Below, in pieces: positions 1 to 9,726 of a stretch of DNA of 64,000 bases (positions are counted from its first letter, which is position 1; each line of letters starts with the position of its first letter). The notes beneath the pieces are model-generated. The model was not told the DNA's origin, made no database searches, and saw nothing but the letters and a program-made list of their open reading frames with translations. The DNA is taken from NCBI RefSeq assembly GCF_900112485.1, contig NZ_FOMG01000003.1, positions 124,001 to 188,000 of the forward strand, in the 5' to 3' direction. The position numbers were made by a program, and so were the translations under genes. This DNA comes from Clostridium uliginosum (GTDB taxonomy: Bacteria > Bacillota > Clostridia > Clostridiales > Clostridiaceae).

Positions 1-1767
1 ATAGATTATAAGGATACTATTGAAGAATGCTTTGGGAAAAGAACCATTGTGCCCTCGCTTGAAATAGGTAGCCCTATAGATCAATTAGCGAAGAATATTA
101 GTGGAAAGTATACAGCAGATTATTTAATAAAAAATCATACTATTTTACCGTATTATATTCCGTTTCTTCCAATTCAAAGACGAGATGAAATTATTGAAAA
201 GATTAAATATAAGGATTGCAGTGGAATTTATAATGAAATTGGTATTACAGCAGGTAGTGTGTGCAAGAAAAAAGGTATTTATTACTGCCCTATTTGTATT
301 AAAGCTGATGTAGATAAAAATGGTGAGGCTTATATCCACCGTGAGCATCAACTGCAAGGAATTTTTCTATGTCCACATCATGGAGAACTTTTGAAAAAAT
401 ATGATATAGTCAAAAACGATGTAAGTAGACTTGAATTTATTAGGCTTGACAAGCGGTTTATTGATTTTAAAAGAGAAACTAAGATTGATAAGAATTATGA
501 TATTATGTTAAAAATTTCCAAGGATGCCTACTATTTATTGCAATGCGGTACTATAAGCACTGATAAAAAATCTATTCTAGAAAAATATAAAAATCTTCTT
601 AATGAAAAAGGCTTAACTACTTCAGGTAACCGAATAAAACAAAGGGAACTTTATGAAGAATTTATAAATTACTATGGAGAAGCGTTACTGAACGTTATGG
701 ATTCCAGTATAGACAATGATGATGAATATAATTGGCTTAGGGTAATAACTAGAGATGTAAAAAGAACAGTTCATCCAGTAAGGCACCTATTATTGATAAA
801 TTTTTTGTCAGGGAATATTGGTGAATTTTTTGATGATACAAGGGAGCATTATAATCCATTCGGGAAAGGATTTTGGCCGTGTTTAAATAAAGTGGCAAAA
901 CATTATAGAAAGGATGTAATAGATAATTTAAAGATAACAGCTGATTATAAAACTAGATTGCCTGTTGGTACTTTCAGTTGTGATTGTGGTTTCGTATATT
1001 CCAGAAAAGGGCCTGATAAAAAAAGTAGTGATAGATATAGAATAGGAAGAATAAAAACATTTGGAGGGGTTTGGGAGCATAAATTGAAAACATATTTAAA
1101 AGAAAATAAATATGGATTAGTAGAGTTAGCGAGACTTATGAGTTGTGATCCTAAGACTATATTAAAGTTTGATTTTATATTAGGAACAAATATGTTTAAA
1201 AATAATAGTAGATATATAAATGATAAGAAAGCTGCTGATGAAACTGATAAATTAAAGGATTATAAAAATTGTATATTAAGTAATATTTCAAGTAATCCTA
1301 CTGCGACAAGAACTGAAATTAGAAGTATGTGCAAAAAAGAATATATTTTTATCTATAGAAATGATAAAAAATGGCTTTATAACAAACTTCCAATACAAAC
1401 TAAAAAAATTAAGCCTCATGCTTTAGTGGATTGGAATAAGAGAGATAATAAGCTTTTATTTATTATAAAAAATAAGTATGAAGAATTAATGGATAGAGAT
1501 AAACCTATAAGAATAACAAAATCCATTATAGGTAGAGAATTGGGGATACTTACAGCACTAGAAAAGAATATTGATAAATTACCTAATACTGAAAGATATC
1601 TAAATGAAATAATTGAAACTGTTGAAGATTTTCAAATTAGAAGATGTAAAAAGATAATTATAAATAAAATAGATAAAGGTGAACCAATAAAGAGGTGGGA
1701 AATACAAAGAATTGCTGGAATTAGAAGTGAAGCTTTTGAAAAAATAAAAGTATTGTATTGGGAGTAA
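1..1767 (+). CDS. tnsD: Tn7-like target-selection protein TnsD/TniQ (5' end outside window)
   Basis: The reading frame is open from base 1, so the true start lies upstream of the window; 588 residues are visible. TnsD proteins bind a specific attachment site, normally at the 3' end of a conserved gene, and recruit TnsC and the TnsAB transposase. The visible part carries the TniQ zinc-binding signature: a CPIC pair at window codons 96-99, two histidines (HREH), then CPHH at codons 124-127. A long C-terminal part with helix-turn-helix-like stretches follows, as expected for the DNA-binding half of TnsD. tnsE follows 28 bases downstream in the same direction, which matches the Tn7 order tnsA-B-C-D-E. 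The target gene should lie on the tnsA side, left of the window. Family call is firm; target is unknown. Confidence 0.9.
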   Translation: MDYKDTIEECFGKRTIVPSLEIGSPIDQLAKNISGKYTADYLIKNHTILPYYIPFLPIQRRDEIIEKIKYKDCSGIYNEIGITAGSVCKKKGIYYCPICIKADVDKNGEAYIHREHQLQGIFLCPHHGELLKKYDIVKNDVSRLEFIRLDKRFIDFKRETKIDKNYDIMLKISKDAYYLLQCGTISTDKKSILEKYKNLLNEKGLTTSGNRIKQRELYEEFINYYGEALLNVMDSSIDNDDEYNWLRVITRDVKRTVHPVRHLLLINFLSGNIGEFFDDTREHYNPFGKGFWPCLNKVAKHYRKDVIDNLKITADYKTRLPVGTFSCDCGFVYSRKGPDKKSSDRYRIGRIKTFGGVWEHKLKTYLKENKYGLVELARLMSCDPKTILKFDFILGTNMFKNNSRYINDKKAADETDKLKDYKNCILSNISSNPTATRTEIRSMCKKEYIFIYRNDKKWLYNKLPIQTKKIKPHALVDWNKRDNKLLFIIKNKYEELMDRDKPIRITKSIIGRELGILTALEKNIDKLPNTERYLNEIIETVEDFQIRRCKKIIINKIDKGEPIKRWEIQRIAGIRSEAFEKIKVLYWE

Positions 1768-1795
1768 ATTGGTTCATAAAGTAACAGGGGGATGT

Positions 1796-3316
1796 ATGAG
1801 TAAGGAAGCCGTAATAATAAAGAATTGGCCGTTTGGGAAAGGTGAAAAAGTAAAGCTAACATGGATTGGAGAGCCTTTTAAACAAAATAATAAGTGGATG
1901 GTTCATGCATATTTTAAGGGTGCTAGTGCAAAAAGAAGGATTATATTGGATTGGGCTAGTATCCATTTCTTATCTGTAGAAAAATACTACACGGATGGTA
2001 ATTTGAATAAAGGAGAAACAATTCAAAATGCTGAGGTTATTGACATAAATCTTAATGGAATAAAGGCTGAATATAAAGAAAAAGATTGGGAGATTTGGGG
2101 TACTGGTTTTAAGGAAAAAACAAAATCAAAGACGTTCAACTTTTTAAAGAATGGAGTGTTATACACTATACCTATAGTTGAAGTTATTAGAGCAGTTTTA
2201 GCACCTAATAAATTTGTGCTAAATAGGATATTGGAAATGGATACTTTCGAAAGTTATTTTACATATGAAATGAAAGATGGGAAGCTAGATATTCATTTTA
2301 CTTCTGAATATGAACCTAAACTTCTAAAAAGTGAAAAGATAAATCATTTAGCGTGGATACTCACCAATATATCAGTGTTACGAATGTTCAATAGTGTTGG
2401 ACAAGACGTATGGGAAATGGATAAATTGAAATTTGATTTTTTGCTTGATAGATTTAACATAAGGGCAAGAGTTGAAAAGAAAGATAAATTTATAAGGATA
2501 TTAGAAATAATAGCTCTTAATAAAAAGGAGATTAATGCTGAAGAAATAAATGTATTCCATCCAAGTTTAGAAGAATCAATATCTTCAAATGATACAAAAA
2601 AACGAAAATATATTAGTAATAATGGGAAAGGTGATAGAGAATTAGATTCAGATACAGATGGATCTACAAAAGAATCAGATGAAATAAATACATTTATGAT
2701 TAGTCATGAATATGAAAGAATTCCTAAAATAAATAAGAAGAAAACTGGTAGGAAAATTAGAAGAAGTACTGAAGATAAGAACACTAAAACATATGTTTTG
2801 GATAGTAATAACCTTAGAACTACTGCAGATACTGGTGGAGAAGATCTTGTTAGAGGATTAGAGTTTAGAAATTTAGCTGAAATTAAAGTAGGAGGTGAGC
2901 TTCAAGAATTTATAGAAGTATTAAAGTTATTAGAAAAGAGACAAACTATAAAAATAGTAGATATAATAATGGATAATCTTCCAGAAGGGAAAAAATTTTC
3001 AAAATTAAATGATGCAATAACAAGGAGAAAATATGCTATAGGAAAGATTACTATGATTGATGAAAGTGAAAAATGTTTAATTGAGATAGAAAGAGAAGAT
3101 AAGGCTTTGTCAATGCTTCTATTAAAAGCAAATAAATTGATGAACTGGAAAAGAGTTTGTAGTATACTAATACTGGGATTAGTTAATGAAAGTGGTAAAT
3201 GGGATAATAAAAAAATAGATCAAATAGAAAAAATGGGAGTTTTAGTAATACGAAATAAACACATAAAAAGAAGTGCTTATGAAAAAACAAGTTATATATA
3301 TGATAAACTAAGATAA
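1796..3316 (+). CDS. tnsE: Tn7-like transposition protein TnsE
   Basis: 506 residues, close to the 538 of Tn7 TnsE. In Tn7, TnsE directs insertion to replicating DNA, especially conjugal plasmids, by contacting the sliding clamp and DNA. Visible family features are the central segment with the YTIPIVEVIRAV core (Tn7 has a related HIP..ELARSLF segment), a low-complexity charged middle region, and a C-terminal domain containing a KALSMLLL-type motif. The ATG at 1796 is preferred over an upstream TTG at 1769 because AGGGGG lies at 1786-1791. It follows tnsD by 28 bases, so co-transcription is likely. Having both tnsD and tnsE implies two target pathways: a fixed attachment site and mobile plasmids. 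Confidence 0.88.
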   Translation: MSKEAVIIKNWPFGKGEKVKLTWIGEPFKQNNKWMVHAYFKGASAKRRIILDWASIHFLSVEKYYTDGNLNKGETIQNAEVIDINLNGIKAEYKEKDWEIWGTGFKEKTKSKTFNFLKNGVLYTIPIVEVIRAVLAPNKFVLNRILEMDTFESYFTYEMKDGKLDIHFTSEYEPKLLKSEKINHLAWILTNISVLRMFNSVGQDVWEMDKLKFDFLLDRFNIRARVEKKDKFIRILEIIALNKKEINAEEINVFHPSLEESISSNDTKKRKYISNNGKGDRELDSDTDGSTKESDEINTFMISHEYERIPKINKKKTGRKIRRSTEDKNTKTYVLDSNNLRTTADTGGEDLVRGLEFRNLAEIKVGGELQEFIEVLKLLEKRQTIKIVDIIMDNLPEGKKFSKLNDAITRRKYAIGKITMIDESEKCLIEIEREDKALSMLLLKANKLMNWKRVCSILILGLVNESGKWDNKKIDQIEKMGVLVIRNKHIKRSAYEKTSYIYDKLR

Positions 3317-3510
3317 TAAGTATATTTTATAATAACTTAATAGATGACACGTGGAGAAGAGAAAAAAAGAGAAGTTTTATACATCACTAGATAAAGAGTT
3401 ATATATAGTCGAAATTTAGATGGATGAAAAAGGATTAAGGTTAATAGATTACCAGAAGGAGATAAATTACACTATAGATAAATATAAAAACAGTCAGATA
3501 GGATGTGAGG

Positions 3511-4629
3511 ATGATGATAATAACAGAGATTCCAATTAATAAAATAAAAATTGATGTTAGGTTGTGGGAAGTAGAACAAGAACATATAGAGCCTATAGTT
3601 GCATCTATTAAACAAGTGGGACTAATTAATCCTATCACAGTATTGGAGGACAATGGAGAATATACATTAGTAGCTGGGGAACATAGACTAAGGGCTTATG
3701 TTCAACTTGGAAAAGAAACAATTCCTACTAATGTGTTTCCTAGAGAATATGAAGATTTAGAACTTGATAAGGCTAAATGTGTAATTAGAGAAGTAGATGA
3801 AAATTTAACTAGGCGTTCAAGTGATGCTTATGAGGAAAGCTATATGTTATACCAAAGAAAAATAGCTTATGAAAAATTATATACAGAAAGTACAGTAGAG
3901 AATAGAAGAAAAATAAGTGGCAAAGTAATCCCAGAGATTGTTGATGAAGAACTACCTAAATCTTTTACTAAGGATACTGCAGAAAAAACAGGACTTGACA
4001 TTAGTACTATAGCTAAAAAAGTAAGAATAGGTTCTATCATAGATGAAAAGTATGGAAAAAAAGCGGATAGCTTAGGTATTAGCACAAGAGTATTAAGAAC
4101 AATAGTTAGAGGTAATGATACAGAACAAGTTAAAGAAAGTGCTAAAATTCATATAGATAATATTGAAGAGTTAAATAAATATTTTGTTGATGAAAAAGAT
4201 TTAGAAACAGTTTTAGTAAAAAAAAGAAATAAATTTTATAATGATTCTCTTAATAAATTAAGAAAAGAAAAAGAAGAAAAATATCATTTGACTAATCCGG
4301 TAGAGTTTGCTAATGAGTTAAAAGGGAAAATATCCAATGAGTATTTAGCGGAATATATTGATTCCAAAGTTGAAAATGATCAAAAAGACCTGGGCCTTCA
4401 TCTGGAAGAACCACAATGTACTTATGAAAAAACAGATAATATTTTAATTTGTGATACTGTTTATGCCAAACAGTTTCCTGAAGTATGTAATAGATTCATG
4501 ACTATTCATGTTAATAATGAATCGGAGTTTGAAATTGTAAGCAAAGTTATTAATACATTTGGACAAGAAGTTAAGATTGCAATAATTTGTCTTAATGCAA
4601 TGATATTTAGTAAGTATATAAATTATTAA
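3511..4629 (+). CDS. ParB/Srx-domain protein, transposon cargo or accessory gene
   Basis: 372 residues. The N-terminal ~75 residues form a ParB N-terminal (ParB/sulfiredoxin) domain: IPINKIKID, then LINPITVLEDNGEYTLVAG, with the box GEHR at residues 56-59 where chromosomal ParB has GERR. The middle is helical and could be helix-turn-helix (KSFTKDTAEKTGLDISTIA); a lysine-rich stretch follows and then a small alpha/beta C-terminal domain. ParB-fold proteins are CTP-dependent DNA clamps or, in some families, nucleases or kinases; which applies here cannot be read from sequence. The next gene is a paralogue. Both follow tnsE on the same strand with a terminator only after the second, so they may be extra transposition genes or a two-protein cargo system. 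Start ATG could also be 3514 or GTG 3505. Confidence 0.75.
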   Translation: MMIITEIPINKIKIDVRLWEVEQEHIEPIVASIKQVGLINPITVLEDNGEYTLVAGEHRLRAYVQLGKETIPTNVFPREYEDLELDKAKCVIREVDENLTRRSSDAYEESYMLYQRKIAYEKLYTESTVENRRKISGKVIPEIVDEELPKSFTKDTAEKTGLDISTIAKKVRIGSIIDEKYGKKADSLGISTRVLRTIVRGNDTEQVKESAKIHIDNIEELNKYFVDEKDLETVLVKKRNKFYNDSLNKLRKEKEEKYHLTNPVEFANELKGKISNEYLAEYIDSKVENDQKDLGLHLEEPQCTYEKTDNILICDTVYAKQFPEVCNRFMTIHVNNESEFEIVSKVINTFGQEVKIAIICLNAMIFSKYINY

Positions 4630-4654
4630 AATAAACAATGATGGGAGTATAAAA

Positions 4655-5716
4655 ATGAGAAAAAGAGATTTTAAAATTACAGATGAAGTTATTAGAATAA
4701 AGGATATAATTATAGAAAATAGAACACACCGTAATAATGAAATAATAGATTCATTAATGGAGAGCATTGAAGCTAATGGTTTGCTAAATCCTATAAATGT
4801 TGAAAGAACTCCAGACGGTGATTTAATACTTATCGCAGGATATCATAGAACTCAAGCATACAAGGGATTAGGTCAGCAAGAAATACCAGCTAGAGTTGTG
4901 ACATATGATAAAGGAGTAACTAGAATAGACAGGGAATTGAAAAATGCTATTTTTAAGGGTGAAGAAGATATAATTAGAAAAGTATTAACTTCATATCAAA
5001 TGGCTAAAGAATTAATGTCATTAGAGGATGCTTATTTCAAAAGATATCCTGATTATGCGATTGATCCTAAAAAATACATAGAGAAGTATAAAGAGAAAAT
5101 TGAAGCCAGAGATAGGGCAAAATTACAGTCTAAAGCTGCAGAAACTAAAAGTGATAGAGAATTATTTGAACACTTAGCAGAAAAGGCACAATTAGATGTT
5201 GAAAAATTTGTACCACCAATTGAAAAGATAATAGGAACTAATAATTTATCAAACAAAAAAGTAGAATTAGTTCAAAAACTTGCTGAGTTGGAAAAGAAAA
5301 ATCGTGGTATTATAACAAAATTAGAAGAAGATAAAATATCATCAACACAGCTTAATAGAGTCATTGATAAATTATCTAAGCCAGAGAATGCTGAAGATTA
5401 TAATAATTATAATAAACAGGATAGAGCAAACTTGTTAAAAGAAATAGATATTCAAAGTAAATTAGAAAATATAGACATGCCCAAAGTAAAATATTCTGAT
5501 GGCATCTTAGAAATAGGAAAGAATAAAGTGCATTGTATAGCAAAGGCAGATAGACTTCATTTAGTACAAGAAAAGAAATATAATATGAGACTTGATGTAA
5601 CAAGTGCAAAACAATTTGATTCAGTAATTAAAGCTATGCAATTAGAACACTTCACAGGTTTAATAGTATTCTTTGATGATGAAAGTTTTAATCTTTTTGC
5701 TGATAATATTAACTAA
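4655..5716 (+). CDS. Second ParB/Srx-domain protein
   Basis: 353 residues, clearly paralogous in architecture to the gene 25 bases upstream: an N-terminal ParB fold with LLNPINVERTPDGDLILIAG and the box GYHR at residues 62-65, a helical and charged middle region, and a short C-terminal alpha/beta domain (KQFDSVIKAMQLEHFTGLIV). GGGAG seven bases before the ATG supports the start. The change of the box from GEHR in the first protein to GYHR here suggests that the two are not equivalent; one may have lost nucleotide hydrolysis or binding. They probably work together. The function (partition, nuclease, target choice, defence) is open. Confidence 0.72.
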   Translation: MRKRDFKITDEVIRIKDIIIENRTHRNNEIIDSLMESIEANGLLNPINVERTPDGDLILIAGYHRTQAYKGLGQQEIPARVVTYDKGVTRIDRELKNAIFKGEEDIIRKVLTSYQMAKELMSLEDAYFKRYPDYAIDPKKYIEKYKEKIEARDRAKLQSKAAETKSDRELFEHLAEKAQLDVEKFVPPIEKIIGTNNLSNKKVELVQKLAELEKKNRGIITKLEEDKISSTQLNRVIDKLSKPENAEDYNNYNKQDRANLLKEIDIQSKLENIDMPKVKYSDGILEIGKNKVHCIAKADRLHLVQEKKYNMRLDVTSAKQFDSVIKAMQLEHFTGLIVFFDDESFNLFADNIN

Positions 5717-5856
5717 GTAAAATTGTAAGTATGAGTTTGCAAATTTCATTTTTGAAAATTTATATAATAAAGTTATTAACTTCTATTATAAATAATTAAA
5801 AAGAGATTTGATAAAACAAGGAGAAGTATCATATAAAGTGGTATGAAAAATAATTG

Positions 5857-5950
5857 ATTGGCAATACTCAAAGATATGTATTTAGTATTACCAATTAAAT
5901 TAAAAATACAAAATGAATCAATAGAAGGCTAAATCTTCTATTGATTCATT
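5857..5950 (+). terminator. Terminator after the tnsD-tnsE-parB-parB block
   Basis: Two hairpins lie here. The first pairs TTGGCAATACT with AGTATTACCAA (about 5,857-5,895). The second pairs AATGAATCAATAGAAG with CTTCTATTGATTCATT and runs into TTTTTATTTTA (5,911-5,950), a good rho-independent terminator. It ends the transposition/ParB unit and separates it from the helicase gene. The rest of the 354-base gap shows nothing else. Confidence 0.75.
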
Positions 5951-6071
5951 TTTATTTTAGTTATATGTATAAAATAGGTTTTTGTGGAAGATTATCTAAA
6001 ATAATTATTTTTGTAATGAATTAAAAGTGGTATCATTAATTATAAGTATTTATAAAATTTAGGGGGATATT

Positions 6072-8603
6072 ATGGTAGATTTTGGTAAAGTATTAGAAAG
6101 AACAGAAAATGAGATAAAAAAAGATCCAATAGAGATATATGAAAGCCTTGATAGAAAAAGTACAACAGGGCCTTTACGTCCAACACAAGATAAAATATTA
6201 AAAGAGTGGTATAAAGAACGAAAAAATGATAAAGATTTAATAATAAAATTGCATACAGGTGAAGGAAAGACTCTTGTCGGATTACTAATTTTAATGTCTA
6301 AGTTAAATTCTAAAAAAGGACCATGTTTATACATATGCCCTAATATATATTTGGTTCAACAAGTATGTAATGAAGCAGAAAAATTTGGGATTAACTATTG
6401 TACAATTGGTGAAGATAAGGAGATACCAGAATCTTTTGTTACGGGAAAGAGTATATTGATTACACATGCACAGAAGGTATTTAATGGAAGAAGTGTTTTC
6501 GGATTAGGTGCAGGGTTTGTAAAAGTAGGTTGCATAATTTTAGATGATTCCCATGCATGTATTGATACAATAAACGATGCTTTTACTATTAACATAACTA
6601 AAAAAAATAACCTTAAATTATATAAGCAAATCTTAAATCTTTTTGAAGAAGAGTTGAAAGAACAGGGGGAAGGTACATATCTAGATATTATCAATGATGA
6701 CTTTGAATCTATTTTACCAATACCATATTGGGTTTGGGATACTAAAAAAAGTGAAGTATTAGAATTATTAGCTAAAAATAAGGATGAATTAGAAATTAAA
6801 TTTGTATGGCAGTTATTAAAGGATTCAATAGAAAAATGTAAGGGATTCATAAGTAGTAGAAAAATTGAGATTTCTCCTTATTATGTGCCAATTGAGTTAT
6901 TTGGAACATTTAATTATGCATCAAATAGAATACTTATGTCTGCTACAACACAAAATGATTCATTCTTTATTAATGGACTTGGATTTAATATAGAAGCAAC
7001 TAAAAATCCACTGGTAGATGTTTCAACAAAATGGTCAGGAGAAAAAATGCTTTTAATTCCTTCTTTAATTCATGATGAATGTGATAGAGATTCAATCATA
7101 AGCTATTTTGCAAAAACTATGCTAAAGAAGAAGTTTGGAATTGTTTCACTTGTTTCTAGTTCGAATAAAGCAAAGGCGTATGGAAAGTATGGTTCCTATA
7201 TTGCTGGGTCAGAAAATATTTTCAAACTTATATCAGATTTAAAAAATGGAAAGTGTGATAATACTGTAGTTATAACTAATAGATATGATGGAATTGACTT
7301 ACCAGATGAGTCTTGTAGAGTATTAATAATAGATTCATTACCTTATTTCGATACATTAAGTGATAAATATGAAGAAAATTGCAGACCTAATAGTGAAGTT
7401 ATTAATAGAAAAATAGCACAAAAAGTTGAACAAGGATTAGGGAGAAGTGTTCGTGGATCGAAAGATTATAGTGCTATTTTAATTATAGGTTCTGATTTAG
7501 TGAAATTTATAAAAGGAGCCGCTACAAATAAATATTTTTCTAGTCAAACTCAAAAACAAATTGAAATTGGTAGAGTAGTTGCTGATTTAGCTAAAAGTGA
7601 TATCAAGGAAGAAGATGTACCTACAAAAGCAATTGTTTCTTTAGTAAATCAATCACTAAAAAGAGATGAAGGCTGGAAAAATTATTATAAGAAACAAATG
7701 AATAAAATTGAAACAGAGCCAATGAAATTGGATATATATAATATTTTACAATTGGAAGGTATTGCTGAAAAATATTATTTTAATGGAAATTATGAAAAGG
7801 CAGATTTAAATATACAAAAAATTATAGATAGTGTTTCAGACGAATTTGAAAAAGGGTGGTATTTACAAAAGAAGGCAAGATATATTTATATGATGAGTAA
7901 AACTGAAGCAAATGTACTACAAAAGTCAGCATTTATAAAAAATCGTCAACTTCTAAAGCCCAAGGATGGAATATCTTATCAAAAAATTAATTATATTAAT
8001 CAAAATAGAATTAATAGGATTAAAGAATGGATGTTACAATATAATGATTATTTAGAGTTGAGTTTACAAGTTAATAGTGTATTAGATGATTTATCGTTTG
8101 GTAGACAAGCTGATAAATTTGAAAGTGCTTTAAAAACAATAGGTGAAATGCTAGGATTTTCAAGCCATAGACCTGATAAAATGATTAGGAAGGGACCAGA
8201 TAATTTATGGTGTATACAAAATAATGAATATATTATGTTTGAGTGTAAAAGTGAAGTTAAAGATGATAGGAGCGAAATAAGCAAATATGAGGCTGGACAA
8301 ATGAATTCGCATTGTGGATGGTTTGAAGAAGAATATAGGGATGCAAAGGTAACACGTTTCTTGGTTATACCAACAAAAACATTAGCATATGAAGCTGATT
8401 TTACTCACAAAGTCCTAATAATAAGAAAAGGGAAATTAAAAAATTTAAAAGACAATATAAAAAAATTTATCAAAGAGTTTAAAAACTATGATATCAATGA
8501 CATCAGCGATGAAAGTATTCAAAAATGGATAGACGTAAATAATCTAGATATTAATAGTTTAAAAGTTAAATATTCAGAAGAATATTACCATAAAAATAAG
8601 TAA
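6072..8603 (+). CDS. Superfamily 2 helicase fused to a PD-(D/E)XK nuclease domain
   Basis: 843 residues. The N-terminal two thirds is a DEAD/DEAH-type helicase: a Q-like motif (LRPTQDKIL, ~35-43), Walker A HTGEGKT (~61-67), a Walker B variant DDSH (~158-161), SATTQ (motif III, ~290) and motif VI QGLGRSVRG (~454). The last ~180 residues look like a restriction-endonuclease fold: D710 in a GPD box, then E724-C-K726 on a hydrophobic strand, followed by an S..SKYEAGQM helix with a conserved-looking Gln. RBS AGGGGG precedes the ATG. It stands alone with one small downstream gene in Tn7-like cargo, which suggests an anti-phage helicase-nuclease. It is not a match I can assign to a named defence system. 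Recombination or plasmid interference are alternatives. Confidence 0.75.
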   Translation: MVDFGKVLERTENEIKKDPIEIYESLDRKSTTGPLRPTQDKILKEWYKERKNDKDLIIKLHTGEGKTLVGLLILMSKLNSKKGPCLYICPNIYLVQQVCNEAEKFGINYCTIGEDKEIPESFVTGKSILITHAQKVFNGRSVFGLGAGFVKVGCIILDDSHACIDTINDAFTINITKKNNLKLYKQILNLFEEELKEQGEGTYLDIINDDFESILPIPYWVWDTKKSEVLELLAKNKDELEIKFVWQLLKDSIEKCKGFISSRKIEISPYYVPIELFGTFNYASNRILMSATTQNDSFFINGLGFNIEATKNPLVDVSTKWSGEKMLLIPSLIHDECDRDSIISYFAKTMLKKKFGIVSLVSSSNKAKAYGKYGSYIAGSENIFKLISDLKNGKCDNTVVITNRYDGIDLPDESCRVLIIDSLPYFDTLSDKYEENCRPNSEVINRKIAQKVEQGLGRSVRGSKDYSAILIIGSDLVKFIKGAATNKYFSSQTQKQIEIGRVVADLAKSDIKEEDVPTKAIVSLVNQSLKRDEGWKNYYKKQMNKIETEPMKLDIYNILQLEGIAEKYYFNGNYEKADLNIQKIIDSVSDEFEKGWYLQKKARYIYMMSKTEANVLQKSAFIKNRQLLKPKDGISYQKINYINQNRINRIKEWMLQYNDYLELSLQVNSVLDDLSFGRQADKFESALKTIGEMLGFSSHRPDKMIRKGPDNLWCIQNNEYIMFECKSEVKDDRSEISKYEAGQMNSHCGWFEEEYRDAKVTRFLVIPTKTLAYEADFTHKVLIIRKGKLKNLKDNIKKFIKEFKNYDINDISDESIQKWIDVNNLDINSLKVKYSEEYYHKNK

Positions 8604-8700
8604 ATTTATAAAATTAAAAAACATATGTATTTTATTATTAAAAATTGGATAATAAATATTACAATTACATTTTATACGCAAAAAAATCTATGGAGGAAAT

Positions 8701-9504
8701 ATGAATAATAATTTTAAAAGAGACTTTATAAACAGCATATTATCTATAACAGGTAATTACTTAATAATGAGACCAAATTATTTTGGATTAGCTCACAATG
8801 TAATATTTGAGATGAAATATAAATATAAAGAAGACACTAAAGATTTACATGAAGATCCTATGTATTTATTATTTATAACAATTGTAGAAGATATGCAATT
8901 AAATATGAACTCTCTAATTAATACTAATGAAGAAGCAGATTATTTCAAATATCAAGATATAAAAAGAAATTGCAGGAGCATAATTGAAGCGTATATTGAT
9001 ATGTTAAATTTACAATTTAATCCTGATTATTTACAAATAATTAAATTAAATTGTAAATCAAGAGATTTAGATGAAGAAAAGATTAATAAAATTTTAGAAC
9101 CTGTAAAAATGAAGATAAAGATCAATAATAATATAGTTCCAAATAATTTTATAAATATTAATAAAAAAATTGATATTTTAAATAAATATGAAGTATTCGA
9201 TAATGAAGAAAAAGAATTCTATCAAGAAAAATTGATAAGATATCTGAATAAATATTCCCATCCTAATATTTTAATTCAAAAGGTTGAAGAGATAGCTAAT
9301 ATTAATTCAATAGAAAGTACATTGAGTATAGTAATAGAGTGTTTAGATAGGGCATATATATTAATGATTATAAATATATTTAAAAATGAAGGATTTCAGA
9401 AAGAAATTAAAAATTATGTAAATAAACTTGACGAATCAATTCAAATATGTGAATCAAAATTGAAAGAGTGGATAACTGCCGAAAAATACTTAAAACAGTT
9501 TTAA
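8701..9504 (+). CDS. Hypothetical helical protein next to the helicase-nuclease
   Basis: 267 residues, not recognised with confidence. It has a GGAGG site before the ATG and follows the helicase gene by 97 bases in the same direction without an obvious terminator between. Almost entirely alpha-helical. The segment KRNCRSIIEAYIDMLNL (~90-106) resembles the R-x3-E-A helix of DUF5677/HEPN-like proteins often seen in defence loci, but the HEPN catalytic R-x4-H motif is not evident. Best viewed as the partner of the helicase-nuclease. It lies just inside the transposon left end (site array from 9,572). Confidence 0.55.
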   Translation: MNNNFKRDFINSILSITGNYLIMRPNYFGLAHNVIFEMKYKYKEDTKDLHEDPMYLLFITIVEDMQLNMNSLINTNEEADYFKYQDIKRNCRSIIEAYIDMLNLQFNPDYLQIIKLNCKSRDLDEEKINKILEPVKMKIKINNNIVPNNFININKKIDILNKYEVFDNEEKEFYQEKLIRYLNKYSHPNILIQKVEEIANINSIESTLSIVIECLDRAYILMIINIFKNEGFQKEIKNYVNKLDESIQICESKLKEWITAEKYLKQF

Positions 9505-9571
9505 GAAATATAATCATAATTATTTGAAGTGAAAAAAGAATTAACTTAGGTTTCATAACTAAGTTAGTTGA

Positions 9572-9722
9572 TTTTGATCAATCTTTATTACAAAAGTAAA
9601 TAGAAGATTAAGGCAAAATAATAATATTTTGATCAAACTTTGTTCAAAATATTATTATTTAATTTTACGAAGAAATGAGATTTACAAGCATCATTTTGAT
9701 CAAACTTTATTCAAAACCTACA
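9572..9722 (+). mobile_element. Tn7-like left end with three TnsB-type sites
   Basis: Three copies of a ~23-base motif, TTTTGATCAAACTTTRTTC followed by AAAA, begin at 9,572 (diverged), 9,627 and 9,694, spaced 55 and 67 bases. The last is followed by CCTACA (to 9,722). Read from outside inwards the end therefore starts TGTAGG and runs straight into the site, the layout of Tn7 ends (TGT terminus, three spread TnsB sites over ~150 bases at the left end). The tnsE-distal position is also where Tn7 keeps its left end. The exact terminal base is inferred. Confidence 0.65.
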
Positions 9723-9726
9723 GTTG

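Noticed and set aside
145..357. Minus-strand open frame inside tnsD
   Set aside because: Lies wholly within the zinc-motif region of tnsD on the opposite strand, with no ribosome site or family signature.
6072..8603. Hachiman HamB or DISARM helicase
   Set aside because: The neighbouring protein shows no HamA (DUF1837) signature, and the C-terminal nuclease domain is fused rather than separate; no methylase is present for DISARM.
9572..9722. CRISPR-like array
   Set aside because: The three ~23-base repeats are unequally spaced, diverged and have no cas genes nearby; spacing and position fit transposase-binding sites at a Tn7-like end.
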